In this document: positions 23,731-33,264 of the stretch, in pieces
Position numbering within the stretch: position 1 is the stretch's first letter
Layout: every line of letters starts with the position of its first letter
Source of the DNA: Kappaphycus alvarezii
Lineage: Eukaryota; Rhodophyta; Florideophyceae; Gigartinales; Solieriaceae
Reading direction: 5' to 3'
DNA length: 64,000 nt
NCBI GenBank assembly: GCA_002205965.3
Contig: NADL03000069.1
Location: 124,001 to 188,000 of the forward strand
Program-made: the position numbers and the translations under genes
Notes under the pieces: generated by a model
The model's database searches: none
What the model was told of the DNA's origin: nothing
What the model saw: the letters and a program-made list of their open reading frames with translations, nothing else

Positions 23731-24600
23731 GAGATGCAGGACGGTACGCGGGGAAGTCCAAGAACGCGAGAACTTAACAGACTCGGCACTTTCACCTGAG
23801 CGGATAGCAACCTGTAGACTGACCGGTTCAATTGCTGTCAGCTTCCCGATACATTTTAGGGCAGCAGCTTCAGCGAGCTTGGGAGAGACGATGCTGTCGT
23901 CGCTACAATCATCTCAACGTCCTGTACACTTGTGCGAGGTGATTCCGTCCGAGATGGTCATGGGGCATGGTGGGGAGTCCAGTAAAATAGTGGGTGACTG
24001 ACTGCTGTTCCCCAGACGGCCAGTTGTTCCAATAGTCTGTCCCTTGTCCTTGCCGGATTTGTCGTTAGCGGCAGCAATCTGTGTGCCTCCAAGGGCCATC
24101 TTTGGCCTTCTCACCCGCATGAGCGGCCCGTAGCTTCAATTTTTCGGCCTCTGGACATTCTTCGCAGTCATCAAGCGAATGTTTGGTGCCCTTCGACTGA
24201 CACGTTTGATAGAGGCACAGCGGTGTGGGCTTTTTATCTCGTTTATCGGACTTTCCATCGGCTTTTTGACTGTGGTTGGGGAATGAGTTCTTTTGTTGCC
24301 CTCACGGCTACTACTAGTATTCATTGGAGGAATTTTGCTGCTTCGGCGCTGAGCCAACGTCAATGAGTTGGAATGCCTTCGATACTTCAACGGAGTGCTT
24401 CATGAACCCCGTGTAGTCCCGGAAGGGAAGCCGCATCTGTCTTGTTGAGTCTTGGATGATCCACTGAATTCGGTACTATCGACGGGTGCCTGGTTGTGAC
24501 GGCGGTTGACTGCAAATCGTTCACCATCAGTCTTATCACAAAGTGGAAGTGAGCTTCAGAAAGAATGATCGAATGGTACAACCAACGCACGAGCGTTGAC
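23731..24600 (-). pseudogene. G1 gag with Cys/His cluster, and protease start
   Basis: On the minus strand near 24,120-24,240 one frame reads KPTPLCLYQTCQSKGTKHSL and then DDCEECPEAEK, giving a C-x4-C-x6-H-x4-C-x2-C cluster in place of the ordinary CCHC knuckle. A basic, Ser-rich stretch precedes it (24,136-24,390 in the neighbouring frame) and 24,387-24,590 gives more upstream gag-like sequence. At 23,840-23,930 a segment with DDCSDDSIVSPKLAEAAALK may be the protease active-site region. Several frames are needed. I know related gag proteins with this type of Cys cluster in oomycete-like gypsy elements. Confidence 0.65.
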
Positions 24601-24670
24601 AGTGATCACGGTAACCGGTCGGCGAATGAGGTTGGTGTTCAATACCCCTTTTCCCGATGGGGGGAATTGG

Positions 24671-24731
24671 GTTGGTTTACTGTGAGTAATGGAAAGGTTA
24701 GGAGTCCTCTGTACTTGTAATGAAACCATTG
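24671..24731 (-). repeat. Repeat C, copy 1 (G1 leader)
   Basis: On the minus strand AATGGTTTCATTACAAGTAC, GAGGACTCCTAACC and TTTCCATTACTCACAGTAAA follow one another. The same order, with few changes, stands on the plus strand at 29,512-29,575. Its position just upstream of G1 gag suggests that it is the 5' leader or LTR edge of this gypsy family. Confidence 0.75.
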
Positions 24732-24739
24732 GCAGGAGG

Positions 24740-25524
24740 TGATTTACTGAAACAACCCCGAAGTGAGTTTAAGAGTATTCGAAGCTAGGTCCCGTGACAT
24801 ACAGAACTTGTGCCACCAACGATAACGGCGGCGATGCAGTGTCAACCACGTAGACTGAGCAGTACTGATCTGAAAGGCTGATCCCAATTAATCTAAATGA
24901 TCGATTCTGTATATTGGCACTGTACGATACAGTACACGTGCTACAATTATGGAACATTTGCTGTAAGCGGACCGCATCCCGATAATCCTCTTGGACACCT
25001 ATGCTATCATTGCATGGAGGTGACTTATTGTCGCAGGAGAACTTAGGCCTTGACAGCAAGTTAAATTGGGTTGCTGGACACATAACGAAGAATAAATGGG
25101 CTGCAACCTGGAATCGAACTATTCGGTAACACGAAGATGAGTTGCAAGACAAGTTACGTAGTCACCCGTAGGATCTCCTCGTGTTTGGCTTTATTCACTA
25201 AGCATACGTAGACCTTAAGTAGCAAAACATAGAGCAGCAAAAACAAGGAATACAGGCTAGCGCACATGTAAAGACATAAAAGAATGAAACTACATGAAAC
25301 AAGATAAAGAAGACGTTTGCTTCATGAAGCAACCGGCTAACAAGTAGATAAAGCGAAATCAAATGACCCGGTCGCCATATTCATAAAGGGGAAAGGTTGG
25401 TAGTCATAAAGTTCATCACGAGATTTAGATAGACATATAGTAAGGAGTGAAACATATATATGTCCTACTCTCTGTAATCAGAGCCATCGGAAGAGTGGGG
25501 AAATTTTTGGGGGTCCTTACTGCT
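24740..25524. other. Region upstream of G1 gag; candidate 5' LTR not verified
   Basis: A 127-codon minus frame (24,769-25,152) is Cys- and Ser-rich and unrecognised. On the minus strand, 25,160-25,500 has an AATAAA signal near 25,190 and would be where a G1 5' LTR should stand, but I could not match it to any sequence beyond the 3' end of G1. Confidence 0.35.
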
Positions 25525-25730
25525 GGATGATAAATTCGATTTATCCTAAAGTTTTCCAGACAGCCACAATCGACTCAAAAAGGTGTGCCGACTCAGCAAC
25601 GTGGTACGAACTACGCTCTATAAAGGAAAGCCTTCAAACCAGCGATCAAGCAGGCCGCATTGGACATATCGGATGCTGCAGCGTGCCTTTGCATCAACAC
25701 CCCAGAACCTTTCCGTACAAGAAAAGTGTG
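25525..25730 (+). repeat. Repeat B, copy 1
   Basis: Shares with 36,845-37,060 the blocks TTTTCCAGACAGCCACAATC (one change), GACTCA, ATCAAGCAGGCCGCATTGGA, GCTGCAGCGTGCCTTTGCAT and CAACACCCC. A CTATAAAGG near 25,618 could be a TATA box. Two shorter copies of its start occur at 33,265 and 36,405. Probably an LTR of an element whose interior is not identified here. Confidence 0.75.
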
Positions 25731-25869
25731 CAGGTATCAGACAAGGAAAGTGCCATAATCCGTACCAAATTGCTTGCTCTCTTTTGAATCATCATCACGA
25801 CTCGTTCTTTGTGGACCACCGTCACATTTGGTACCTTTGTTCTTAGACATATTCAACCTTTTATGACGA

Positions 25870-26750
25870 CCCTCGGGCATTTATTCATCACTTTCATTAT
25901 TAAGGAAGCGGTCTTGGTTTACATGCTCATTCCCGCGACAGAGAGTAAATTTTTCCGCCCTTTCATTCCGCGAGTAGTTAGAGCAGTCTAATCAGAGGAG
26001 GCACCCTCGTGCTCGCTTCAGTTGGATATCCTTGGCCACTAACATTCAAATTGCATCTGAGCGTTCCTTTTGCCGCTCTCTACTAAGTTTGACAGTGTGT
26101 GAAACTCATCTCTCAAACCACAGAGTAGAGCTCGACGCTTCTCTACATTTTTTATTGGACCACTGATACCATCAGGAGAAACTGGACCTAGGTGAGGAGA
26201 GGGTACTAGGTGCCATTGGTGCGCATCGGTTGTTGCTCTATGTGAATTCTTGTCGGGGACAACATACACATCGTAATTTCAACTCCTTTGGCTAGAAACT
26301 TCCATCGGATATCAGCCCTACGAACCCTCGCAGTAAACCATCCCATGTTCCCCTGATACCATCTAGTTTGTTCTCCAATTGGACAACGTGATTGACGTAT
26401 TGCTAGATGCTTTCACGAAGCTTCCCTAATCCGCTGGTACTTGTCCACGTAACAATCAAATGCCACAACCGAAACAGCATCAAATTGAGGTTTTACAGTA
26501 TTCCAGACCTCTTTAGGGTCTTCAATATCAATAAAAAATGCACTGAACTCGTCATTTATAGACAGAAATATGCCACCTGGGTTGAATCTCTACGCTGACC
26601 ATACTCTGCCATACTTTTGAGTTTGCGATCCAACATCTCGTGGTGGTATTTCTTCATCTTCTGACACGATGTCTCCATGTGCCTTTGTTTTTGAAAACCA
26701 ACTTCGTTTTCTTCGACAAGCGATGTAGATCTCAGGAGTCAGTTTCTCAA
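25870..26750 (-). pseudogene. Ty1/copia gag relic
   Basis: On the minus strand the frames give IEDPKEVWNTVKPQFDAVS near 26,530, NHVVQLENKLDGI near 26,380 and KRRALLCGLRDEFHTLSNLV near 26,090. Together they are the UBN2-type copia gag helix series (W-x-x-L/V, a 'hVxxLxNKLxxI' helix, then a 'LLxGLxxxFxxL' helix). Further on, near 25,920, CRGNEHVNQDRF looks like a CCHC knuckle with the last Cys changed to Arg. Stops and frame changes are frequent, so it is dead. No copia reverse transcriptase follows, so the copy is truncated or displaced by later insertions. Confidence 0.7.
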
Positions 26751-26939
26751 TCCTGTTTCGACTCGGTCGGTGGTTTCTTCAGGTAATAACGAAAACAAAG
26801 TCGACGATGCCAAACCGTTACACAACAGGAAACCAGAACGACAATCGTACTGGGCCCATAAGCTAACGCGGGCAAGGCTAGAGGTGACTGTTCACAGACA
26901 ATTTACTGTACGGTTGGTTAACTACACTACAGTACTTAA

Positions 26940-27480
26940 CTCTTCGAGCCAGGAACCCGTTGTCCAAGAGCCGGATGCCCGGAAACATTGGACGTCCACG
27001 GCGACCACTTGATCCACTGCAGGTACGGAGCGCAACGGATCGTCCGCCACGATGACCATGTCACCTACTAAGTAACGACCTGAGCCTAGGCGCAAGGCAT
27101 CCTGCCGTCGAGCCCCGGGTCGCACGGGGACACAAAACAAGGCCTGTCGAGAACGGCCCCACACTGTCGCACCGATTATTTTCCATGTGACCTTAGTGAA
27201 CCCGTTGGCCCCTTCTCACATCGGAATGAGAACTTTTAACCCCTTACCTGCTTGAACGCAGCCCTTGCAGCCCACTTGGACAAGCTACGAAAATACTAGG
27301 TATTCTTAGCTTACCTGGCAGGAAACAGACTCGTGCCCGTTCCTATCTCCACTCTCGGGTGGGTCACCTCGAAGCGTTCCGCCACATCACGGAGGTAGCC
27401 CGAGCCGTCGCCAACCGAGCCTTGGACCAATACTCCAGGTGAGGGCAATTCTCCTCCAACGACACGCGGCGTTGATGGTC
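26940..27480 (+). pseudogene. LINE L1: 3' end of ORF2
   Basis: Plus-strand frames give CQEAGCPETLDVHGDHLIHC at 26,961-27,020 (a C-x4-C-x9-H-x3-C arrangement like the C-terminal finger of many non-LTR ORF2 proteins), then FHVTLVNPLAPSHIG near 27,190, AGNRLVPVPISTLG near 27,320 and HLEAFRHITEVARAVANRAL near 27,366-27,425. The same ending occurs at 31,430-31,790 and 62,290-62,905. At least two frameshifts and a stop make it a relic. The upstream part of the LINE is missing, as usual for 5'-truncated copies. Confidence 0.8.
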
Positions 27481-27514
27481 ACTCAGACGCAGCCTGTGTC
27501 GGAACGGAAAAGGT

Positions 27515-28860
27515 CCTCTTCGCATCTTGAAATCCGTCCTTGACCAAACGTCCTACTGTTTTCCTACGAAAACAAATTCTAAATATCTTTTTCCTTTATG
27601 AATCCAAATTCACTGTACAACTCCATTTTCTATTTTATGTTTGAATATTTGGTCCTCCTCCTTCAAAGAGATGCCTTTCAATTCGTGGTCACTTCGCCTC
27701 CCAAATTCAGTTCCGATATTTTATCACGCAGATTTTTATGATGCCCCGAATTCATGCAAATCCAAGGCCGCAGTATCGCCTCGTATTTTTTGACCAAGAC
27801 CATGATGATTACCAAAGACATGCCCCTATTTAAAGTGCTATAGCATTGTCGCTGAAGCATCACTCCTACCACCAACAATTCGATAAGCTGATTACCCTTT
27901 TTGTCAATCGCAACCCCGCTCACCCCTTTTCCAGAAATATGACGTCAAATCGCCCCTCTGTCCCTATCTCCAAAAACCCCTTCCGTCCATCAATGGCCTC
28001 CGTCTCGCCGCCTACGGGCCAACCGATGCCGACGACTACCTCCGGCGGCAAACTAAGAAGAATATCATCGAGTTCGTTCGCCGCCTCTTTAAGAAGAAGA
28101 GGCGAGGGAGGTAAGTGAGGATGAGGCTGAGAAAGTCGAGAGGAGAGCGGGAGTCCTTCGAGAATGGTTAGCCCCTGAGCTGGTTTACGAGACTCAGGAG
28201 AAGGATGAGGAGAACGGATGGATGGAAGTCGGTCACGGAGGAGGAGGTGAAAGTGCAGGAATTGGACCGCAGCTCCGAGAACTTTGGGGGGGCGGGAGCT
28301 AGAATGGAGGATCAGTTACCGGTCATGGAAGTGGATAAAGATATCTTTAGTGGTCTAGATATTTCAGGAGAGGCCACAGCAAGCTGGGAACCGCTCGAAG
28401 GGATATTTGTGGACTGTATGGGTAGCATGGATATTTTGCAGGAGCTGCTCAGTTCTAGCCTTGAGAATGAAGATTGTGAGGAGTAGATGTAGATATTTAT
28501 TGGAAGTATCTTATTGCTAGTCTCTATCGTCCGCATGATTTGTTTTAGTGCATTTTATGGTATTTAGTATGCGTTCTTGAGACTTTGGATTAGCCGAAAA
28601 GTCTATATAAGCTGAGTAAACTGCTTCCTCCTTGAGAGTCAAGCAAGTTGGCAGACAACTTCAAGCCCAGTCCCAAATAGTTAGGAAGTTGAGAGTCAAC
28701 TTCAGACCCAAGAAGCATTTATTTTACTCTAGTCACTGAGCATAGGTGGTAGACCCTGCACCTTCCATACTTGCTTGTAGCCCTCTCAACTTTCTTCTAT
28801 ATCCGCTCCTTGTTTGGCGATCAACTATACCTCGGTAGCACTTTTGTCGCTTGCAACACC
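27515..28860 (+). mobile_element. Unit A, copy 1 (LTR-like repeat with acidic ORF)
   Basis: One of three diverged copies (others 37,510-38,843 and 51,545-52,762). The shared order is an AT-rich lead; CAAATTCAGTTCCGATATTT; CTATTTAAAG, a possible TATA box near 27,827; a start codon about 110 bp later; the acidic ORF; TATTTAGTATGCGTTC; GAGACTTTGGATTAGCC; GTCTATATAAGCTG, a second TATA box near 28,603; CTGCTTCCTCCTTGAGAGTC; and TTGCAACACC at 28,851-28,860. The last 300 bp is the LTR-A sequence found alone elsewhere. The best reading is a long LTR of a gypsy family whose U3 carries an ORF; the alternative is a 3'-terminal ORF next to a short LTR. Confidence 0.75.
27939..28486 (+). pseudogene. Acidic protein of unit A, copy 1 (unrecognised)
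   Basis: Best preserved of three copies but read in three frames. Near 28,020-28,110: PTDADDYLRRQTKKNIIEFV and RRLFKKKRRGR, a basic block. From 28,115: EVSEDEAEKVERRAGVLREW and LAPELVYETQEKDEENGW. Then 28,305-28,486: KDIFSGLDISGEATASWEPL, GSMDILQELLSSSLENEDCE, stop. In the other copies PTDYE-type, HCFEE-type, IDIS-type and 'IL-x-E/D-x-L' ending motifs fall in the same order. It has a basic N-terminal third, a Glu-rich middle and an amphipathic end, with no membrane segment. I do not recognise a family. Gag or an accessory protein are guesses. Confidence 0.5.
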
Positions 28861-29511
28861 TCCTTCTTGGGGTAATGTTGCGATTATGCCCATAAATCAC
28901 CAAATAACCTGGCAGCATCCCCCCAGTAACCGGTATAAAGGATATACACTATAAGATAACATTAGTGCAGCTTGTGCACTGTACTCACGCACCAGTTTAA
29001 AACAAAAGATCATACCTCTTTGTACCAATCCAATGAACTGGAGCCATCGTGGTTCTCTCGCGTGGGTCTCGAAACATTTCGGACCCACCAATTAGCAACC
29101 GCTTTACTTTATGCCTCCTTGCCAATTGGACCAATGGGACTTTGCCATGATGTTTATTACTGTCAGTTACACTGATGGCTGCTACATGAGCATTCAGAAC
29201 CTTGTAGTTCGATATCTCTGTTGTCGCTTTTTTTAGAATACCTTTGAATTCAGTACCATTTGCTTACAATTTATCTCTGCTTGTGTTGAGTACTTTTCTA
29301 TGTAAACCATGGTCAGAAGCTCCGGTCTGGTCACCAGAAGCTTCAATCATCAGTTCAACCACCGATTACCTCTTGGGCGCCCAAACCCCCACAGGTAGTA
29401 GGTTCTGAGGATCTCTTCCCCCGTCGATTTATCCCTATCAGCCTGCTTGTCAACCGGTCTACCAGCTACTTACTAGTTGGTGCACACGGTGAAGCTCTTG
29501 CATTGTAGGTC
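28861..29511. other. No recognisable gene
   Basis: Follows unit A, so if copy 1 were a 5' LTR this would be its leader and gag, but no gag motif is visible. Short frames (28,897-29,175 on both strands) look like chance. Confidence 0.4.
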
Positions 29512-29575
29512 CTAAATGGTTTGATTACAATTACAGATGAATCCCAACCTTTCCATTACTCGCAGTAAACCAATT
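29512..29575 (+). repeat. Repeat C, copy 2
   Basis: AATGGTTTGATTACAATTAC, GATGAATCCCAACC and TTTCCATTACTCGCAGTAAA match the G1 leader on the other strand at 24,671-24,731. It marks the remains of a G1-type leader, yet the ORF that follows is not G1 gag. Confidence 0.75.
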
Positions 29576-29619
29576 CACTTTACGAGTCTCAACTCCCCGT
29601 TTCTGCAGCTAACAGGCAC

Positions 29620-30333
29620 GTGATTGCGCCCACGCTTCTTCCGAACACCTCGCGACCGGTTTCTGTCGACGCCGAGCAGCCCTTATCCTCCGTCATGAAG
29701 GCCGCCCCCATACTAAACAACCCCGAAATCGCCTATGGGCAGGCGAACACTGGGCGAGCGGGTGAGGTTACTAAGAAAACGGGAGCCGTCTTGGTGCTCA
29801 ATCTAGCAGGGACAGTCGCAGCCGACCCGGCGGCTACAGGCTTACACGACTTGCAGAAGGTCCCAGAGTCACACCCTTCAGTTCCTGCATTTACCGACCC
29901 CACAGCCGCATCCTCGTCTCGTCTGAACACCTCGCGCCTGGCATCCCCCGACGCCAAGCACCCGGTATCCTCCACCATGGAGGCAGCCCCTATCCTAAAC
30001 AACCCCGACGTCGTCTATGGGCAGGCGTCAACTGGGCGAGCGGGTGAGGTTACTCAGAACACGGGAGCCGCTGCGGCGCTCAATCTGGCAGGGATCGTTG
30101 GACAGGATTCGGCGGATACCCGTGTGGAGGCTGGTACCGGTCTGGTTTTAATGGGTCCATTTGGGCCCCATAGTCTGTGGGTGCCAAGAGAGTGGCTTCA
30201 CTGGTCTGATTACTACAGCAATGACGAAGAGTATGGTCCAGACAACTACCCTCAGGAAGGAGATGAGGAAGACGTCGGAGGTGGGGTGGAGGTCAGAGGA
30301 TACATACTAGGCACAACGGCTGATGACATTTAA
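29620..30333 (+). CDS. Unrecognised protein with two 94-residue repeats
   Basis: An open frame of 237 codons beginning at a GTG; the first ATG is at 29,695. A TTTCTGCAG at 29,601-29,609, just before the frame, could be a 3' splice site. Two direct repeats (period 282 bp, from 29,643 and 29,925) each read N-T-S-R, then PLSSVMKAAPILNNPEIAYG or VSSTMEAAPILNNPDVVYG, then GRAGEVT and an Ala-rich stretch ending NLAG. The C-terminal 70 residues are different: LWVPREWLHWSDYYSNDEEY followed by an acidic stretch. No signal peptide, membrane segment or known domain. A decayed third repeat stands at 30,976-31,150. GC-rich compared with its surroundings; a transposon-borne ORF is likely but unproven. Confidence 0.45.
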   Translation: MIAPTLLPNTSRPVSVDAEQPLSSVMKAAPILNNPEIAYGQANTGRAGEVTKKTGAVLVLNLAGTVAADPAATGLHDLQKVPESHPSVPAFTDPTAASSSRLNTSRLASPDAKHPVSSTMEAAPILNNPDVVYGQASTGRAGEVTQNTGAAAALNLAGIVGQDSADTRVEAGTGLVLMGPFGPHSLWVPREWLHWSDYYSNDEEYGPDNYPQEGDEEDVGGGVEVRGYILGTTADDI

Positions 30334-30354
30334 CATTTACCGTACATCGTCGAT

Positions 30355-30465
30355 ACCCAAATTCCAGACCCATTCAAGTAAACCCAAGTGATTAAATCAA
30401 CCCACTTTACCCCAACCCATTCAAGTAAACCCAATTTACCCAATTTACCCCCACCCTTTCTTTAC
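30355..30465 (+). repeat. CCCATTCAAGTAAACCCAA repeat cluster, copy 1
   Basis: ACCCATTCAAGTAAACCCAA occurs near 30,370 and again near 30,417 (as CCCATTCAAGTAAACCCAA), with CACTTTACCCC between them. The same motif recurs at about 31,224-31,260 after the third 94-residue repeat. The blocks 'ORF repeat plus this motif' are therefore duplicated as a larger unit. Confidence 0.8.
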
Positions 30466-30960
30466 TCAACCGAACCACTGCAGAACTTCATCAAGACTCC
30501 GCCGCTTTCAGCGCCCGCCCCGTGCGACATGTCGTCGGTTGCGCGTGCGCCCACTTCCTCCCGTCTAGCCCGTTTCCCCTGCAGATCGACATGGCGCGAC
30601 TTTTGCGCACTCGCTGCACCGATCTCTTCGATATCCTTGTCGACAGTACCGCCACCTCTCGCCCCCGGAGCTCGTTGGACGAACCGGGAATGGCGCGTAA
30701 AGATGGCGTTGCTTTTCGAGCGGCGCTGTAAAGCGGCGCTGTATGGTTTTCGTCAAGGTCGCCCGTCCGCCGTGCAGCCTGTCGCCGTTGCATCCGTTTG
30801 CAAGGTTCTTAATGGCAGGCGAAGGACCTTGTTTTTTCAAGCCGTGGTGCTCTATTCGGTAGGGTATTTTCGGTGGAATTTTTCTGGTTCATCCCTCTCT
30901 CGTTTCAGTTGTCCTCCCCACAACTCCTGCCAGTACCCAAGACTAGCAAGTCTTCGGTGA
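30388..30960 (+). other. GC-rich segment with overlapping frames, no known product
   Basis: Open for 190 codons on the plus strand, but frames 30,522-30,731 (plus) and 30,491-30,840 (minus) are also open, which GC-rich sequence produces easily. The first 40 codons are the CCCATTCAAG repeat, not likely protein. The segment sits between the two ORF-repeat blocks and ahead of a LINE end; it may be LINE or other transposon interior. I cannot choose a frame. Confidence 0.3.
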
Positions 30961-30975
30961 ATCCTCCGTGTCTAC

Positions 30976-31150
30976 CGAAACCCTCTCGCACGTCACCAAT
31001 CGGTGATAAGCAGCCCCTATCTTCTACGGAAGCCGCCTCTATTATATTCAACCCGAAGGCGTCTATGGGCAGGCGTCAAATGGGCGCGCGGGTGCGGGGA
31101 TAGCCATGGATTTGTCTGTACAGGGTCTATTCTTCACCTTGCTGGTGATG
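30976..31150 (+). pseudogene. Decayed third copy of the 94-residue repeat
   Basis: TSPIGDKQPLSSTEAASII matches SVDAEQPLSSVMKAAPIL of the 29.6-kb ORF. The match then continues only in another frame (VYGQAS, GRAG), so one frameshift is present. It is followed by the CCCATTCAAGTAAACCCAA motif as in the intact copy. Confidence 0.65.
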
Positions 31151-31179
31151 TGGTAGTGGTGGATGAGTTCCTCTTCCTT

Positions 31180-31275
31180 AGACCAACCCAATTTACTCAA
31201 ATTAAGGAAAATTAAGTATACCAACCCATTCAAGTAAACCCAATTCACCCACTTTACCCCCCTTAACTCATTTAC
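31180..31275 (+). repeat. CCCATTCAAGTAAACCCAA repeat cluster, copy 2
   Basis: CAACCCATTCAAGTAAACCC, AATTCACCCACTTTACCCC: same motif pair as at 30,370-30,450. Confidence 0.8.
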
Positions 31276-31429
31276 AGTGAATAGTTTCTATACACTACTG
31301 TAGAAGTCTAGCATTTGCTCACTCGTAAATGAGACTATCCTCTGCGACAATGCGTCCGCTTCGCACGTCCCTCGGTGCGCGCGCGCTCCTCTACTCGCGT
31401 GCCCTGTGAATGACGCATTCCAGAGCTTC

Positions 31430-31835
31430 CCCCTGCACCGAGAGTCAACACGTTCAAACTGTTCACCTCCCTTCAAGCAGCCCGAGCGGGGAAGCACAGA
31501 AAGTACCAACCCGTCGTTGCTACTTGCTCTCGAGGCAGACTCGTCCCCGTGCCCATATCCACTCTCGGCGGTTGGCATCCAGAGGCTTACGCCATCATAA
31601 CCGAAGTAGCAAGAAGCGTTGCAGTCAGGGCCATGGAATCATATCGTAAGGTTCGCGGGATATTCATGCAAAGTCACGCTGCGGCTGCTGCCTGCTGGCT
31701 GGCCTCGAATCAGCCTTCTCTAGCGACTTTGAACCGGATTAATACCGTTTCTTGGTTTCCCCATGCCGACCACTTGTACTAATTTTTTGATGCGCTTTGG
31801 AACATAGGCTAATCTATTTTCAATCATTAAAACAC
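31430..31835 (+). pseudogene. LINE L2: 3' end of ORF2 and 3' UTR
   Basis: Plus-strand translation reads AARAGKHRKYQPVV, GRLVPVPISTLGGWHPEAYA, IITEVARSVAVRAMESYRKV and IFMQSHAAAAACW. This is the C-terminal end of the same LINE ORF2 type as L1 and L3; the STLGGWHPE and QSHAAAA blocks are shared with L3. The frame ends by 31,782. ATTAAAACACCCCAA at about 31,828 is also found after L3, so a piece of the 3' UTR is kept. Everything upstream of the C-terminus is missing. It would be part of the reverse-transcription protein of a non-LTR element. Confidence 0.85.
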
Positions 31836-33264
31836 CCCAATTTTCCCCCCTCACTGATAAGCAATAAATGTGTATAGTCTGAAGGCATAAAAATTGTTCT
31901 TATTGTTCTTATAGTCAGAGTCATAATAAAATCAGGATACAGTAAATAAATATGACTCACCTTGCTTCACATAATATTTTTTATTACGTTGGCTCCCTCT
32001 GAATTACAGAGTTGAGGCCGTACTGTGCGATAGATTACTCATGACACGTAACAACCAACATCAGCCACAAGGTATGCTACGTTGGTCGTGGTAGTTAGTA
32101 CAGCGTGCCTTTGCATACGCAAGGGATGGATGGCGCTAGAAACGCACTGAACGTTTGCAGGTAGTGTATGGAAAGGGAGAAATATGGAATGTGCTTACTA
32201 TCGGGCTCGGAAGGCCGAGAACGATGGAAGTTGGTGAGCTAATGTGATTTGCGGCGCTTTGTCGACAAAGATCAGGTACATCTTCGAAAAGTAAAACAAC
32301 CAAACGTTCCCCTCTTTATCTAAGCGAAAGTTTATGGGGGTGGAGCCAGCATCCAATGATTATCCGTAAAAGCCAATGTTCAGTCATTATGGTCGGTCTA
32401 GGCAGAGGAAACGAGGTGGGGAAGTGGGAAGATATCATAAAGATGAAGGAAAATTCATCTAAAGTGCAGTGTCTGACGGCGAAGTGTATGACAAGAATGG
32501 CGCATTTTGGTGCTAAATGATTGATTGCAGCTACTTGAGAGAGAAACCGAATAAGCAGCACCGCGAGATGAGAATCTTGCGCAAAGTTTTGAGTGCCAAA
32601 CGTACCTGTCAAGAGGCCATTCATAGTGAGCTTTTAATCTTTATTGTATATTTAATCGAAACAACGGAAGCTGTTATAAACCAATCCTACATAAAACTCT
32701 TGAAGAAAACTCGATATCAACTTCGCAATGCTGTGCAACAATTTTCATGAAGGTATTTGGTCCTGCTCATCTGCGTCCTTGGTAATAACTTGGTAATACT
32801 ATTCAGTACGGCATGGTACTGTGGAAACGAAGTTGGAAAAAAGGATGTGGTAAGATGCGTTGCTGGATCTCGTGTGACTTGATAATGCACACATGCATCA
32901 ACTTGCACCGCTTGCCAACCAGACATTCTTGCGACATACGACTACCGTACAACTATCTTTACCACGAGCACCTCAAACCTGGTGCAATCTTTATAACTTT
33001 GACAAAGCGGGCGGCGATCTCATTTTCTCAACTATTCACTGTACCATACCTGCGATAACGTACTTGTGACGACACAATGCTTTGTCATTTATGACATCTC
33101 AACACTTGTGCACTGTATTTACCAGCGACTCTAATGCGCTTACATGTTATCCTCATAATGATGCAAGTATGGAGAGAGCTCCGAGTGGGCACAAATTACG
33201 CACCAGTACATAGAACTGCAAGTGATCCACTTTGGAAGATGTTACAAGCCAAATAAGTGGAGAG
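31836..33264. other. No recognisable gene
   Basis: Frames minus 32,316-32,624 (102 codons), plus 32,517-32,750 and minus 32,717-32,926 are unrecognised and overlap one another. I see no transposon motif and no convincing intron signals. Confidence 0.4.

Larger units (their letters stand above)
19750..24600 (-). mobile_element. Ty3/gypsy element G1, interrupted and frameshifted
   Basis: Read on the minus strand from 24.6 kb down, the order is gag with a Cys/His cluster, a protease-like segment, reverse transcriptase, RNase H, integrase and integrase tail. That RT-RH-IN order is diagnostic of Ty3/gypsy. The reverse transcriptase (LHGTTNAVTYLQS, TFDLSHGYWQFP) belongs to the type I associate with oomycete and algal gypsy elements. 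The DNA is richer in GC than its surroundings and codons are still readable for long runs, so it is younger than G2-G4. It is inactive: frames change repeatedly and an insertion (M2, 21,734-22,355) splits RNase H. LTRs are not clearly paired. Confidence 0.85.

Noticed and set aside
25100..25130. tRNA-like GGAATCGAACTAT
   Set aside because: Resembles a B box only in part and no cloverleaf can be drawn around it.
24769..25152. 127-codon minus ORF as gag of G1
   Set aside because: No Cys/His knuckle or other gag motif, and the real G1 gag cluster lies downstream at 24.1-24.2 kb.
30388..30840. Gene in the GC-rich block at 30.4-30.9 kb
   Set aside because: Both strands are open in several frames and the N-terminal part is a DNA repeat; no frame can be preferred.
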